A stretch of DNA of 64,000 nucleotides, taken from assembly GCA_016191345.1 (NCBI GenBank), contig JACPOU010000014.1:1-64000 (forward strand), in the 5' to 3' direction. Below, piece after piece: positions 29,500-39,066 of this stretch. Numbering within the stretch: position 1 is the stretch's first letter; each line of letters starts with the position of its first letter. The stretch comes from Chloroflexota bacterium (GTDB taxonomy: Bacteria > Chloroflexota > Limnocylindria > Limnocylindrales > CSP1-4). The position numbers and the translations under genes were made by a program. The notes under the pieces are model-generated. The model had not been told where the DNA came from. It saw only the letters and a list, made by a program, of their open reading frames with translations, and did no database searches.

Positions 29500-32400
29500 T
29501 TGCCGCTGCGCGCCGCCCGCGACGCCGTCACGCCGCCGGCAGGTTCGCGCTCCCGCGGCAAGCCCGCATCCGTCCTGATCATCGGCTCCGGCCCGGTCGT
29601 CATCGGCCAGGCCGCCGAGTTCGACTACGCCGGGACCCAGGCCTGCCGCGCCCTCCGCGCCGAGGGCGTGCGGACGATCCTCGTCAACTCGAACCCGGCG
29701 ACGATCATGACGGACCCCTCGGTCGCCGACGCCATCTACCTCGAGCCACTGACCGTGCCGGCGATCGAGGCCGTCATCGCGGCGGAGAAGCCGGAGGGCC
29801 TCCTCGCTGGCCTCGGCGGGCAGACGGCGCTCAACCTGGCGATGGACCTCGCCAAGGCCGGGGTACTCGAGCGGCACGGCGTCCGGCTCCTCGGCACGCC
29901 GCTCCGGGCGATCGAGATGGCGGAGGACCGCGAGGCGTTCCGCGACCTCCTCGACCGGATCGGCCAGCCGTACGCGCCGTCGCGGATCATCGAGGGGGCC
30001 ACGCCGGCCGAGCGCGCCGAGTCCGCGGACATCGCCCTCGCCGAGATCGGCCTGCCCGCGATCGTCCGGCCCGCGTTCACGCTGGGTGGCACGGGCGGCG
30101 GCATCGTCGAGACCGAGCCCGCCTACCGGGAGCGGGTCCGGGCCGGGCTCCGGGCCAGCCCGATCGGCCAGGTCATGATCGAGAAGTGCCTCGTGGGCTG
30201 GCAGGAGATCGAGTACGAGGTCATGCGCGACGCCGACGACACGTGCATCGCGGTGTGCTCGATGGAGAACGTGGACCCGCTCGGGGTCCATACCGGCGAC
30301 TCGATCGTCGTGGCGCCCGTCCAGACGCTCACGGACGCGGTCCATCAGCGGCTCCGGAGCGCGGCGCTGGCGATCATCCGGGCGCTCGGCGTCGAGGGCG
30401 GCTGCAACGTCCAGTTCGCGCTCTCGCCGGACAGCACGGACTACGCGGTCATCGAGGTCAACCCGCGGGTTTCGCGATCGTCGGCGCTCGCCTCGAAGGC
30501 AACGGGCTACCCGATCGCCCGGGTCGCGGCCCAGATCGCGATCGGGCGGCGGCTCGCCGAGATCCCGAATGTCGTCACCGGCACGACCGTGGCGGCCTTC
30601 GAGCCGGCGCTCGACTACGTCGTCGTGAAGCTGCCGCGCTTCCCGTTCGACAAGTTCCCGACGGCGGACCGCTCGCTCGGCAGCCAGATGAAGGCGACCG
30701 GAGAGGTCATGGCGATCGACCGGACGTTCGGCAGCGCCCTCAACAAGGCGCTCCGCGGCCTCGAGCAGGCGGGTGCCGGGCCGCTCGCCGAGGATCCGGC
30801 ATGGGCCGGCACCGTCGGCTACCTGGCCGCCGCCCTGGCGCCGCGCGCCGATGACGACGGCGATGAACAGCCCGACGCGCCGATCCGCTGGATCGACGAA
30901 CGCGGCGAGGCCTGCGAATCCACGCGCCACGCTCAGCGGACCGCGGCGCCGATCGTCCTTCGCCGCTTCCTCGGGCCGTCAGACGATCGCCTGTGGCGCA
31001 TCCTCGCCCTGCTTCGCCGCGGGGTGACCCAGGCAGACGTGGTCGCAGCGACCGGCATGAACCCGTGGTTCCTCTCCGAGCTTGGCAGGAATGTCGCCCT
31101 CGAGGCCGCGGCGCGCGACGCCGGGCCGGCGCTCACGGACATGGCCGCCGATGGCGCGCCGGAGCTCCTCGCGACCCTCAAACGGGCCGGCTTCGGGGAC
31201 CACGAGCTGGCGGGCCTGGCCGGCGTCACCGACGCCGCGATCCGCGAGGCCCGGCTCGCCATCGGCCTCGTGCCCGGCTACGCGATGGTGGACACGTGCG
31301 CCGCCGAGTTCGCCGCGGAGACGCCCTACTTCTACTCGACGTACGCGGCCGCGGGCTCCGCCCCGGAGGCGCCGCCGGTGCCCCGCAGAGCCGCCCTCGT
31401 GATCGGCAGCGGGCCGGTCCGGATCGGCCAGGGGATCGAGTTCGACTACTGCGCGGTGCAGGCGGCGGACACGCTCCGGCGGCTCGGCTGGTCGGCGGTG
31501 ATGATCAACTCCAACCCGGAGACCGTCTCGACCGACTTCGACGCCTCGACCCGCCTGTACTTCGAGCCGCTGGACCCCGAGAGCGTCCGATCGGTCATCG
31601 ACGCGGAGACCGGGCCCGGCCAGCCGCTGCTCCCCGCGTTCGTGGCGTTCGGCGGCCAGACGCCGCTCAACCTCGCCGGGCCACTCTCGCGGGGCGGCGT
31701 CGAGCTCCTCGGCTCCGACCTGGAGGCGATCGACCAGGCCGAGGAGCGGACCCGCTTCTCGGCGCTGCTCGACCGCCTCGGGATCCCGCAGCCCGAGGGC
31801 GGCATGGCCCACTCGGTCGAGGAGGCGCTGACCCTTGCCGAGCGGATCGGCTACCCCGTCATCGTCCGGCCCTCGTTCGTCATCGGCGGACTCGCGATCG
31901 ACTTCTGCTACTCGCCCGACGACCTGGAGCGCCAGCTGGCGCTGGCCACCGTCGTCGATCCGGACCGGCCCGTCCGCATCGACCGCTACCTCGAGGGCAT
32001 CGAGGTCGACGTGGACGCCGTCTCCGACGGCCGGGACGTGCTGATCCCCGGCCTCCTCGAGCACATCGAGCGGGCGGGCGTCCACTCCGGCGATTCGGTC
32101 GGCGTGTTCCCGCCGCAGACGGTCGGGGAGGGCGACCAGGGGCTCATCGTCGCGACGATGGAGCGGATCGTCCTCGCGCTCGGCGCCAGGGGGCTCGTGA
32201 ACGCCCAGTTCATCGTCCGCGAGGATGGCGTCTACCTCATCGAGGTCAATCCGCGGGCGTCGCGGACGGTGCCGTTCCTCTCGAAGGTCACGGGCGTGCC
32301 GATGGTCGAGCTCGCCGTCCGGATCGCGCTCGGCGAGACCCTGGCCGGGCTCGGCTGGCCCGGCGGCCTGCTCCCGGAGCCGTCGCTCGTCGCGGTCAAG

Positions 32401-33030
32401 GCGCCGGCGTTCTCGACGGCCAAGCTCCGGGGCGTCGACCCGTCGGTCGGACCGTTCATGCAGTCGACCGGCGAGGTGATCGGGATCCACGCGGATGCCA
32501 GGGTCGCGGTCGCCAAGGCGCTCCAGGGGGCGGCGCTCATCCCGCCGCGGGCCCGCGGCGGGGCAGGGGAGACCGCGCCGCTGGCCCTCCTCTCCATCGC
32601 GGATCGCGACAAGGCGCTGCTCCCCAGGCTCGCGACCGCGCTCCGGGTGGCCGGCTACGACCTTGCCGCGACGCCCGGCACCGCGGCCGCCCTGGAGGCG
32701 GCCGGGTTGTCCGCCGAGGTGGTCGCGAAGCTGGGGGCAGAAACGCCCGGGCTGCCCGGGATCCTGGACCGGATCGCCGACGGCTCCGTCCGGCTGGTGG
32801 TCAACACGCCGACGCCGCGCTCCGGTGCGATCCGCGATGCGGCGGAGATCCGGCACGCGGCGATCGCCGAGGGCATCCTCTGCCTGACGGCCGTCGAGAC
32901 GGCCGTCGCCGCCGCCGAGGCCCTCGATCCCGCGCTGGCGAACGGGCTGTCCGAGGTGCGATCCCTCACTTCGTGGGTGCCAACCGCCGGTCGGCGACCG
33001 TCGCTGGCGGCCTCGCCGGTTCTCGGCTGA
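29500..33030 (+). CDS. carB: Carbamoyl-phosphate synthase large subunit
   Basis: Two ATP-grasp halves: IGSGPVVIGQAAEFDYAGTQACRAL and IGSGPVRIGQGIEFDYCAVQAADTLRR; EVNPRVSRSSALASKATGYPIA; TTG start. Confidence 0.94.
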   Translation: MPLRAARDAVTPPAGSRSRGKPASVLIIGSGPVVIGQAAEFDYAGTQACRALRAEGVRTILVNSNPATIMTDPSVADAIYLEPLTVPAIEAVIAAEKPEGLLAGLGGQTALNLAMDLAKAGVLERHGVRLLGTPLRAIEMAEDREAFRDLLDRIGQPYAPSRIIEGATPAERAESADIALAEIGLPAIVRPAFTLGGTGGGIVETEPAYRERVRAGLRASPIGQVMIEKCLVGWQEIEYEVMRDADDTCIAVCSMENVDPLGVHTGDSIVVAPVQTLTDAVHQRLRSAALAIIRALGVEGGCNVQFALSPDSTDYAVIEVNPRVSRSSALASKATGYPIARVAAQIAIGRRLAEIPNVVTGTTVAAFEPALDYVVVKLPRFPFDKFPTADRSLGSQMKATGEVMAIDRTFGSALNKALRGLEQAGAGPLAEDPAWAGTVGYLAAALAPRADDDGDEQPDAPIRWIDERGEACESTRHAQRTAAPIVLRRFLGPSDDRLWRILALLRRGVTQADVVAATGMNPWFLSELGRNVALEAAARDAGPALTDMAADGAPELLATLKRAGFGDHELAGLAGVTDAAIREARLAIGLVPGYAMVDTCAAEFAAETPYFYSTYAAAGSAPEAPPVPRRAALVIGSGPVRIGQGIEFDYCAVQAADTLRRLGWSAVMINSNPETVSTDFDASTRLYFEPLDPESVRSVIDAETGPGQPLLPAFVAFGGQTPLNLAGPLSRGGVELLGSDLEAIDQAEERTRFSALLDRLGIPQPEGGMAHSVEEALTLAERIGYPVIVRPSFVIGGLAIDFCYSPDDLERQLALATVVDPDRPVRIDRYLEGIEVDVDAVSDGRDVLIPGLLEHIERAGVHSGDSVGVFPPQTVGEGDQGLIVATMERIVLALGARGLVNAQFIVREDGVYLIEVNPRASRTVPFLSKVTGVPMVELAVRIALGETLAGLGWPGGLLPEPSLVAVKAPAFSTAKLRGVDPSVGPFMQSTGEVIGIHADARVAVAKALQGAALIPPRARGGAGETAPLALLSIADRDKALLPRLATALRVAGYDLAATPGTAAALEAAGLSAEVVAKLGAETPGLPGILDRIADGSVRLVVNTPTPRSGAIRDAAEIRHAAIAEGILCLTAVETAVAAAEALDPALANGLSEVRSLTSWVPTAGRRPSLAASPVLG

Positions 33031-33160
33031 CCGGCCGGGCCGGTTCGAGTCTCGCGGCGTCCGCCGCGGCCGACGTCAGGACGCCTCGCTCACGTGCGCC
33101 TGCGCGCGGGCGGCGGCGGTGTACCCGGACGGGAGCCGGCCGATCAGGAGGCGCGGGCGT

Positions 33161-33478
33161 TCAGGCCGCCATCGGGCGAGCCGGCCGGGCGACCGGCGAG
33201 CCGGAGGAGCCGGGCTCGCCGGCGACGCGACGCCCGGCCTGGATCAGCAGCCGCCCGACGGTTCGTCGGAGGCCGCTCGGGGTGGCGCGAGCGCTCGCGG
33301 CCAGCCGCGCATTGGCGGCCTCGAGCTCCCGCTCCCGGATCAGCCTCCGGATCACCACCTGGTTCTGTTCGGTCATGCCCTGCATCGGGTTCCTGTCGCT
33401 TCCCGTGCGCCCGGCCCGGGCGCGGTCGTCGAAGCTGATGAGCTGAGTGTCGGTCTTGATCTGCTTTGTGTTAGTCAT
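33161..33478 (-). CDS. Small hypothetical protein (105 aa)
   Basis: ORF downstream of and codirectional with the ArsR-type gene; start codon overlaps GTTAG-N8-CTAAC motif. Confidence 0.5.
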   Translation of the reverse strand: MTNTKQIKTDTQLISFDDRARAGRTGSDRNPMQGMTEQNQVVIRRLIRERELEAANARLAASARATPSGLRRTVGRLLIQAGRRVAGEPGSSGSPVARPARPMAA

Positions 33479-33487
33479 CTGTCTAAC
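33470..33487. promoter_or_regulatory. GTTAG-N8-CTAAC inverted repeat, second copy
   Basis: gttagtcatctgtctaac; same arms and spacer as 34696-34713. Confidence 0.45.
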
Positions 33488-33538
33488 CTTCCCGCCTGAA
33501 GAAGGGCCGCCGGGAGCCGGCGGCCCGTGGGTTGCGCG

Positions 33539-34648
33539 CTAGCCGATGAGGAAGCGCTTGATCTCGTGGGCGGCGTCGTCGAGTCGCTCCCGCTTGAGGT
33601 TGTAGTAGACGACCGCCCCCGATTCCACGACGGTCACGAGACCGGCGACGCGGAGCTGCGAGAGGTGGTGCTTGATGGTCGGCTTCGAGAGGTCCAGCTG
33701 CTGCGCGATCTCGGTGAGGTAGAGGTCACCGCCCGCGAGGAGCTTGAGGATCCGGAGCCGGGTGCCGTCACCGAGCGCGCGATGGAAGCGCAGGACGGAG
33801 AGGGGAGCGGCGAGCGGGTCCAGGAGGTCGAGGGCGTCGTCCGCGACGGGGTAGCCGAAGAACCGCCAGTCGCTGCCGGCAAGGAGGAAGTTGTACGGCC
33901 GGGAGAAGTACGACGGCGCGAGGACGACGCGGCGCACTCCCGGCTCCGGAAGCCAGCGGACGCCGCCCGTGGTTCGCTCGATGAGGTCCGGGCCGGCGAG
34001 GGTCGCCCGGTCCGGCGCGCGGAGGTCGTAATCGCGGACCAGGATGTCCCGGATCCGGCCCTCGATGGGCCGGTACGCGTCTGCCCAGGCTTGGGTCAGG
34101 GCCAGGATCTCGGCATGGGTCGCGGCCGGGTCCTCGAGCAGGCCCAGGCGCTCCTTCTTCTTCCATTCCGGGAGCGCGACCTCGAGCTCGCGGAGCGCCT
34201 CGCGATCGCCGCCGAGCACGCGCTCGAGGAGCGGCTCGGCAGCCGGCTGGGCGGTGAGCGCCTCGGAGAACATCGAGCGGAGGAGGGGGGCCGGGCCGGC
34301 GGCCTCGAAGGCCGCGACGAGGTCGTCGGCGGTGGTGATGTCCCGCCGCTCCACGACGTAGGAGGCGAGGTGCACGGCGAGGTCCGTCTCCAGCATTCGC
34401 TGGAACAGGGCCCTGGCCGCCTCCGGAAGGGCGGCCCGCGATTCGGTGAGCCAGCGCCGGTCGTCCGCGGGCAGGTCGTCCGACGCCCCCGCCTCGCCCG
34501 AGAGCGAGAAGAGGAAGTCGTAGACGGGGCGGACGTCCCACTCGATCGTGTGGCCGCCCGATCCACCCGTGAAGTCGCGGACGGCGGGGCGCGCCGGGGC
34601 GTCGCCCGATGGGGTGGCGGCAGATCGACGGTTCGACGGTCGGGCCAT
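33539..34648 (-). CDS. ArsR-type winged-helix transcriptional regulator with long N-terminal domain
   Basis: C-terminal HRALGDGTRLRILKLLAGGDLYLTEIAQQLDLSKPTIKHHLSQLRVAGLVTVVESGAVVYYNL; about 270 aa N-terminal extension. Confidence 0.82.
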   Translation of the reverse strand: MARPSNRRSAATPSGDAPARPAVRDFTGGSGGHTIEWDVRPVYDFLFSLSGEAGASDDLPADDRRWLTESRAALPEAARALFQRMLETDLAVHLASYVVERRDITTADDLVAAFEAAGPAPLLRSMFSEALTAQPAAEPLLERVLGGDREALRELEVALPEWKKKERLGLLEDPAATHAEILALTQAWADAYRPIEGRIRDILVRDYDLRAPDRATLAGPDLIERTTGGVRWLPEPGVRRVVLAPSYFSRPYNFLLAGSDWRFFGYPVADDALDLLDPLAAPLSVLRFHRALGDGTRLRILKLLAGGDLYLTEIAQQLDLSKPTIKHHLSQLRVAGLVTVVESGAVVYYNLKRERLDDAAHEIKRFLIG

Positions 34649-34694
34649 GGGGTGGCGGCTCCTGGCTTGCGCGGCGCTCCGCGTCGCGAGTGTA

Positions 34695-34714
34695 TGTTAG
34701 ATAGCAATCTAACA
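34695..34714. promoter_or_regulatory. Palindromic operator candidate in divergent intergenic region
   Basis: TGTTAGAT-AGCA-ATCTAACA, perfect 8-bp arms, AT-rich within GC-rich sequence. Confidence 0.65.
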
Positions 34715-34812
34715 CATGGAACATGGTTGTCAAGCAACGACCCGCGCTCGCCTGCGGTACCCTTGCCGCCGCGGCGCGACGCCCGCACCAGTCACGGAGC
34801 CTGCACGCACCC

Positions 34813-36120
34813 ATGCGCGTACCCACGATCGACTTCAGCGACCAACGCCTCCCGAACGGGCTCCGCCTCATCGTGGCCGAGGATCACCTCGCGCCGGTGG
34901 CGGCCGTCAATCTCTGGTACGGGGTCGGCTCGAAGCACGAGGTCGAGGGCAAGACCGGGTTCGCGCACCTCTTCGAGCACGTCATGTTCCAGGGTTCCGC
35001 GCACGTTTCGAAGGCCGAGCACATCGGCCTCATCCAGTCGATCGGCGGGACGATGAACGGGACGACCTGGCTCGATCGGACGAACTATTTCGAGACCGTC
35101 CCGTCCCACCAGCTGGAGCTCGCCCTCTGGCTCGAGGCGGACCGGATGGGGACCCTCCTCGCCGCGCTCAGCCAGGAGAACCTCGACAACCAGCGCGAGG
35201 TCGTCAAGAACGAGAAGCGCTGGTCGTACGACAACCGGCCCTACGGCTCGTGGAACGAGCGGCTCCTGGCCGGCCTGTTCCCGCCCGAGCACCCCTACCA
35301 CCACCCGACGATCGGCTCGATGGCGGATCTCGACGCGGCCTCGATCGAGGACGTCAGCGCCTTCTTCCGGATGCACTACGCACCGAACAACGCGGTCCTG
35401 TCCGTCGTCGGCGATGTCGACACCGCCCAGGTGGCGGCGTGGGTGGAACGATACTTCGGCCGCATCCCGAGGAACCCGGCGCTCCCCGTGGACCTCGGCG
35501 ACCTGTCGCTGCCGCCGACGCTCGGCGGCGAGCGGCGGGAGATCGTCCCGGACGAGGTCCCGCTGCCACGGATCTACTGGGGCTTCCGGTCCCCGGTCTT
35601 CGGCGACCCGCGCCTCGACGCCCTGGACCTGGCCGGCCAGATCCTGGCGGGCGGCAAGGGGAGCCGGCTGCACCGCCGACTTGTCCGGCAGGAGCGGCTC
35701 GCCCAGGACGTCGCGCTCTTCTCGCTCGGCTTCATCGGTGGTGCCTCGGTCACCGCGGGCTGGGCGACGGCCCGCCCGGGCGTGGACCTCGAGCGGCTCG
35801 AAGCCGTCTTCTGGGAGGAGCTGGAGCGGATCGCGCGCGAGGCGCCCTCGGCAGACGAGCTCGAGCGGGCGAAGGCCCTCACGGAGTCCGATGAGCTCGG
35901 CGCGCTCCAGCGGGTCGAGGAGCGCGCGGACCGTCTCTCGATGTACGCCACCCTCTTCGACGATCCGGGTCTCGTGAACCGGATGCTGCCGCGCTACCTG
36001 TCCGTGACGGCCGAGCAGATCCGCGACGTCTGCGCGTCGGTCTTCCGCGAGGACAACCGGTTCGTCCTGACCTACCTCCCGGCGGGCCAGGTAGCCGGCG
36101 ACGCGGAGGCCGCGGCATGA
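34813..36120 (+). CDS. M16 family metallopeptidase, catalytic-type subunit
   Basis: HLFEHVMFQG (HxxEH) and downstream Glu region; N-terminal LPNGLRLIVAEDHLAPVAAVNLWYGVGSKHE. Confidence 0.9.
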   Translation: MRVPTIDFSDQRLPNGLRLIVAEDHLAPVAAVNLWYGVGSKHEVEGKTGFAHLFEHVMFQGSAHVSKAEHIGLIQSIGGTMNGTTWLDRTNYFETVPSHQLELALWLEADRMGTLLAALSQENLDNQREVVKNEKRWSYDNRPYGSWNERLLAGLFPPEHPYHHPTIGSMADLDAASIEDVSAFFRMHYAPNNAVLSVVGDVDTAQVAAWVERYFGRIPRNPALPVDLGDLSLPPTLGGERREIVPDEVPLPRIYWGFRSPVFGDPRLDALDLAGQILAGGKGSRLHRRLVRQERLAQDVALFSLGFIGGASVTAGWATARPGVDLERLEAVFWEELERIAREAPSADELERAKALTESDELGALQRVEERADRLSMYATLFDDPGLVNRMLPRYLSVTAEQIRDVCASVFREDNRFVLTYLPAGQVAGDAEAAA

Positions 36121-37604
36121 CCGACCTCGAGGCCGTCGTCGTCGCGGAGCGTCCGTCGCCCGGTGAGCCCCGGCCGTATGCCTTCCCCCCGTTCACGCGG
36201 ACCCGGCTCGAGAACGGGATGAACGTCCTCGTCGTGGACCTTCCGGGCCGGCCCCTCGTCTCTGCGGCGCTCGTCCTCGCGGGCGGGTCCGCCGACGATC
36301 CCGACGAGCTGGCCGGCGCCACGGTCCTCATGGCCCGGGCCCTGACGGAGGGCACCGAGCACTACGACGCGATCGAGCTGGTCGAGGCCGGCGAGCGGCT
36401 CGGGGCGTCGCTCCATGCCGAGGCGGGCTGGGATGCCGTGTCCGTGTCGGTGGACGTGCCGGCGGAGCGGCTGGGGCCGGCGCTCGACCTGGTCGAGGAG
36501 GTCCTCGCCCGGCCGACCTTCCCCGCCGGCGAGGTGGAGCGGCTTCGGGAGGAGCGACTGAACGACCTGCTCCAGGCGAGGGCGGACCCCCGGCGCCGGG
36601 CCGAGGAAGCGTTCGTCGGGGCGATCTACGGCCCGGCGTCGCCGTACCGGCGCTCGTCGTCCGGCGTCGAGGAGACGGTCGCACGCCTCGACGACGCCAC
36701 CTGCCGGGCCGCGCTGGCACGCCGGTTCGATCCGGCCGGCATGACCCTCATCGTCGGTGGCGACCTCGCCGGCCTCGACGTCGCCGCGATGGCCGCCGAG
36801 CGCTTCGGCAGCTGGCGCGCATCCGCGGACGCCTCGGCTCCGGGCGGTGTCGACGACCGGCCGGCGGCCACGAATCGCCGCGTCCTCGTCGTCCATCGGC
36901 CGGGCGCCGTCCAGACCGAGATCCGCGTCGGCCATCCTGGCGCGCCCCGCCGCATTCCGGACTTCCACGCCACCTCCGTCATGAGCGCGATCCTCGGCGG
37001 GCTCTTCAACTCGCGCCTGAACCGGAAGCTGCGCGAGGAGAAGGGCTATACCTATGGGGCGAGCGCGGGCTTCGACCTTCGACGCGCCGCCGGCCCGTTC
37101 GCGGCACGAGCGGCGGTCAACACGGAGGTCACGGTCCCGGCCCTCCTCGACATCATGGCCCAGCTCGAGGGCATCCGGAACGGCGTGAGCGCCGAGGAGC
37201 TCGGCGACGCCCGCGACTACCTCGTCGGCGTCTTCCCGCTGCGGTTCGAGACGCCGGCCGCCGTCGTCGGCGCCCTGGCCGGGCTCGTGATCCAGGGCCT
37301 CCCCGACGACGAGCTGACCCGCTATCGCCCGGCGATCGACGCGGTCACCATCGATGCGGTCGCGGCGGCCGCCCGAGCGCGCGTTCGCCCGGACGAGGCG
37401 GCAATCGTCCTCGTCGGCGACGCGGACGCCTTCCTGCCGGCCCTCGAGGTGGCGTCCCTGGGACTCATCGTGGTGGAGCGCGACGCGCTGCCGGGTGGAG
37501 ATGCCGGTGCCCGAGCGGCCGATGCGGCCGACGCTTCCGGCGCGGCCGACACGACGCTCGACGTGGCCGGCACAGCGCCCGACGCGACCGACGGCGACGC
37601 CTGA
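36117..37604 (+). CDS. M16 family peptidase, non-catalytic-type subunit
   Basis: LENGMNVLVVDLPGRPLVSAALVLAGGS but no HxxEH; NRKLREEKGYTYGASAGFD retained; ATGA overlap with partner. Confidence 0.88.
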   Translation: MTDLEAVVVAERPSPGEPRPYAFPPFTRTRLENGMNVLVVDLPGRPLVSAALVLAGGSADDPDELAGATVLMARALTEGTEHYDAIELVEAGERLGASLHAEAGWDAVSVSVDVPAERLGPALDLVEEVLARPTFPAGEVERLREERLNDLLQARADPRRRAEEAFVGAIYGPASPYRRSSSGVEETVARLDDATCRAALARRFDPAGMTLIVGGDLAGLDVAAMAAERFGSWRASADASAPGGVDDRPAATNRRVLVVHRPGAVQTEIRVGHPGAPRRIPDFHATSVMSAILGGLFNSRLNRKLREEKGYTYGASAGFDLRRAAGPFAARAAVNTEVTVPALLDIMAQLEGIRNGVSAEELGDARDYLVGVFPLRFETPAAVVGALAGLVIQGLPDDELTRYRPAIDAVTIDAVAAAARARVRPDEAAIVLVGDADAFLPALEVASLGLIVVERDALPGGDAGARAADAADASGAADTTLDVAGTAPDATDGDA

Positions 37605-38988
37605 GCCGGTCGATCCCACGGGCGGACCCGACGCACCGGGCGCGGCCGCGAGCGGGCCCGACGCACCGGGCGCGGCCCCGCCGGCGCGTGGCCTGACCGG
37701 TCGATTCCCGGCCATCGGCTCGCCGGTCTACCGGCGCCTCCTGGCGGGCAACCTCCTCGCGACGCTCGGGGCGTTCATGCAGGCGACGTCGCAGGGCTGG
37801 CTCGTGCTCCAGCTGACGAACTCGCCGGGCCTGCTCGGGCTCGTGGGGGCGATCGCCGGCGCGCCGACGCTCTTCCTCGCGGTCGTGGCCGGCGTCCTCG
37901 CCGATCGCCTCGACCGGCGGCGCCTCCTCGTCTGGAGCTACGCCGCCGCGGCCGCCCTCGCGACGCTCCTCGCATTCCTCACCTCGGCCGGCCTCGTCGC
38001 GTATTGGCAGGTGGCCGTCATCGCCTTCCTCGGCGGGATCCGCCTCACGGTCCAGATGCCGGCCAGCCAGGCGATCGTCTCGACCGTCGTGGACCGGGCG
38101 GCCCTGGGGAGCGCGATCGCGCTCAACTCCGCCCAGTACAACCTCATGCGGATCGTCGGGCCGTCCCTGGCCGGATTCGCGATCGTGGCCGGCGGCCTGG
38201 CGCTCGGCTTCTGGGTGAACGCCCTGATGCTCGCGGTCGTGGCGATCATCTTCGCCCGGCTGCCGCTCGTCCAGACGCGGGCCGCCGGCCGGCTCCAGGC
38301 CGCTCTCTGGGGCGACCTCCAGGACGGCGTCCGGCACGTGGCCGCGGATCGAGTCCTCACCACCCTCGTGGTGCTCGCGGCCGCGCCCGCGCTCTTCGTC
38401 CTGAGCTACCTCACCTTCCTCCCCGTGTTCGCCCGCGACATCCTCCGGATCGGCGCGCCAGGGCTGGGCCTGCTCACCGGGTCGATCGGAATCGGGGCAC
38501 TTGCCGGGGCCCTCCTGATGGCGACGCGCCGGCCGTCGGGGGGCAGCGGCCGGCTCCTGCTGCTCGGGCTGGCGGCGATGTCCGTCTCGCTCGCCACGTT
38601 CGCCCTTTCGACGTTCGTGCCGCTGACCATCGTGGCGCTCGCGATCCTGGGGGCGAGCCAGGTCGCCTACTACTCGACCACGAACACCCTGCTCCAGACG
38701 CGCGTCCCGGCTCGCCTCCGCGGCCGCGTCCACAGCCTGTACGTGCTGACGTCGATCGGCCTCCTGCCGGTCGGCAACCTCGTCGTCGGCGCGATCGCGG
38801 AGCGCACCGGGGTGCCGATCGTCCTCGCCGCTGGCGGTGCCCTCACGCTCCTCGCCGTCCTCATCGCGGCGGTCGCCCGGCCCGAGCTCGCCGGGCTGAC
38901 GCCCGATCGCGCGGGTGTCACCGCCGGAACGGCGGTCTCGACCGGGAGTGGCGCCGACGGGCCGTCCGGCTCGACCCGGGCGCCCTGA
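37501..38988 (+). CDS. MFS transporter
   Basis: About 12 TM helices, ADRLDRRRLLVWSYAAAAALATLLA; start codon uncertain, overlaps upstream gene. Confidence 0.8.
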   Translation: MPVPERPMRPTLPARPTRRSTWPAQRPTRPTATPEPVDPTGGPDAPGAAASGPDAPGAAPPARGLTGRFPAIGSPVYRRLLAGNLLATLGAFMQATSQGWLVLQLTNSPGLLGLVGAIAGAPTLFLAVVAGVLADRLDRRRLLVWSYAAAAALATLLAFLTSAGLVAYWQVAVIAFLGGIRLTVQMPASQAIVSTVVDRAALGSAIALNSAQYNLMRIVGPSLAGFAIVAGGLALGFWVNALMLAVVAIIFARLPLVQTRAAGRLQAALWGDLQDGVRHVAADRVLTTLVVLAAAPALFVLSYLTFLPVFARDILRIGAPGLGLLTGSIGIGALAGALLMATRRPSGGSGRLLLLGLAAMSVSLATFALSTFVPLTIVALAILGASQVAYYSTTNTLLQTRVPARLRGRVHSLYVLTSIGLLPVGNLVVGAIAERTGVPIVLAAGGALTLLAVLIAAVARPELAGLTPDRAGVTAGTAVSTGSGADGPSGSTRAP

Positions 38989-39013
38989 AACCTTTTCGAA
39001 GCCGGATGTCTCA
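38986..39013 (+). promoter_or_regulatory. ECF-sigma-type promoter candidate
   Basis: tGAAACC - 15 nt - GTCTCA upstream of 39067 gene, next to an ECF sigma gene. Confidence 0.4.
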
Positions 39014-39066
39014 GTCGTTCGTTACACGCCGGTCGTGCGGCCGGGGGACACGAGGAGAGACGGCAG

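Noticed and set aside
37627-37684. Duplicated gggcccgacgcaccgggcgcggcc at the MFS N-terminus
   Set aside because: Short Pro/Ala/Gly low-complexity duplication; common in GC-rich disordered termini
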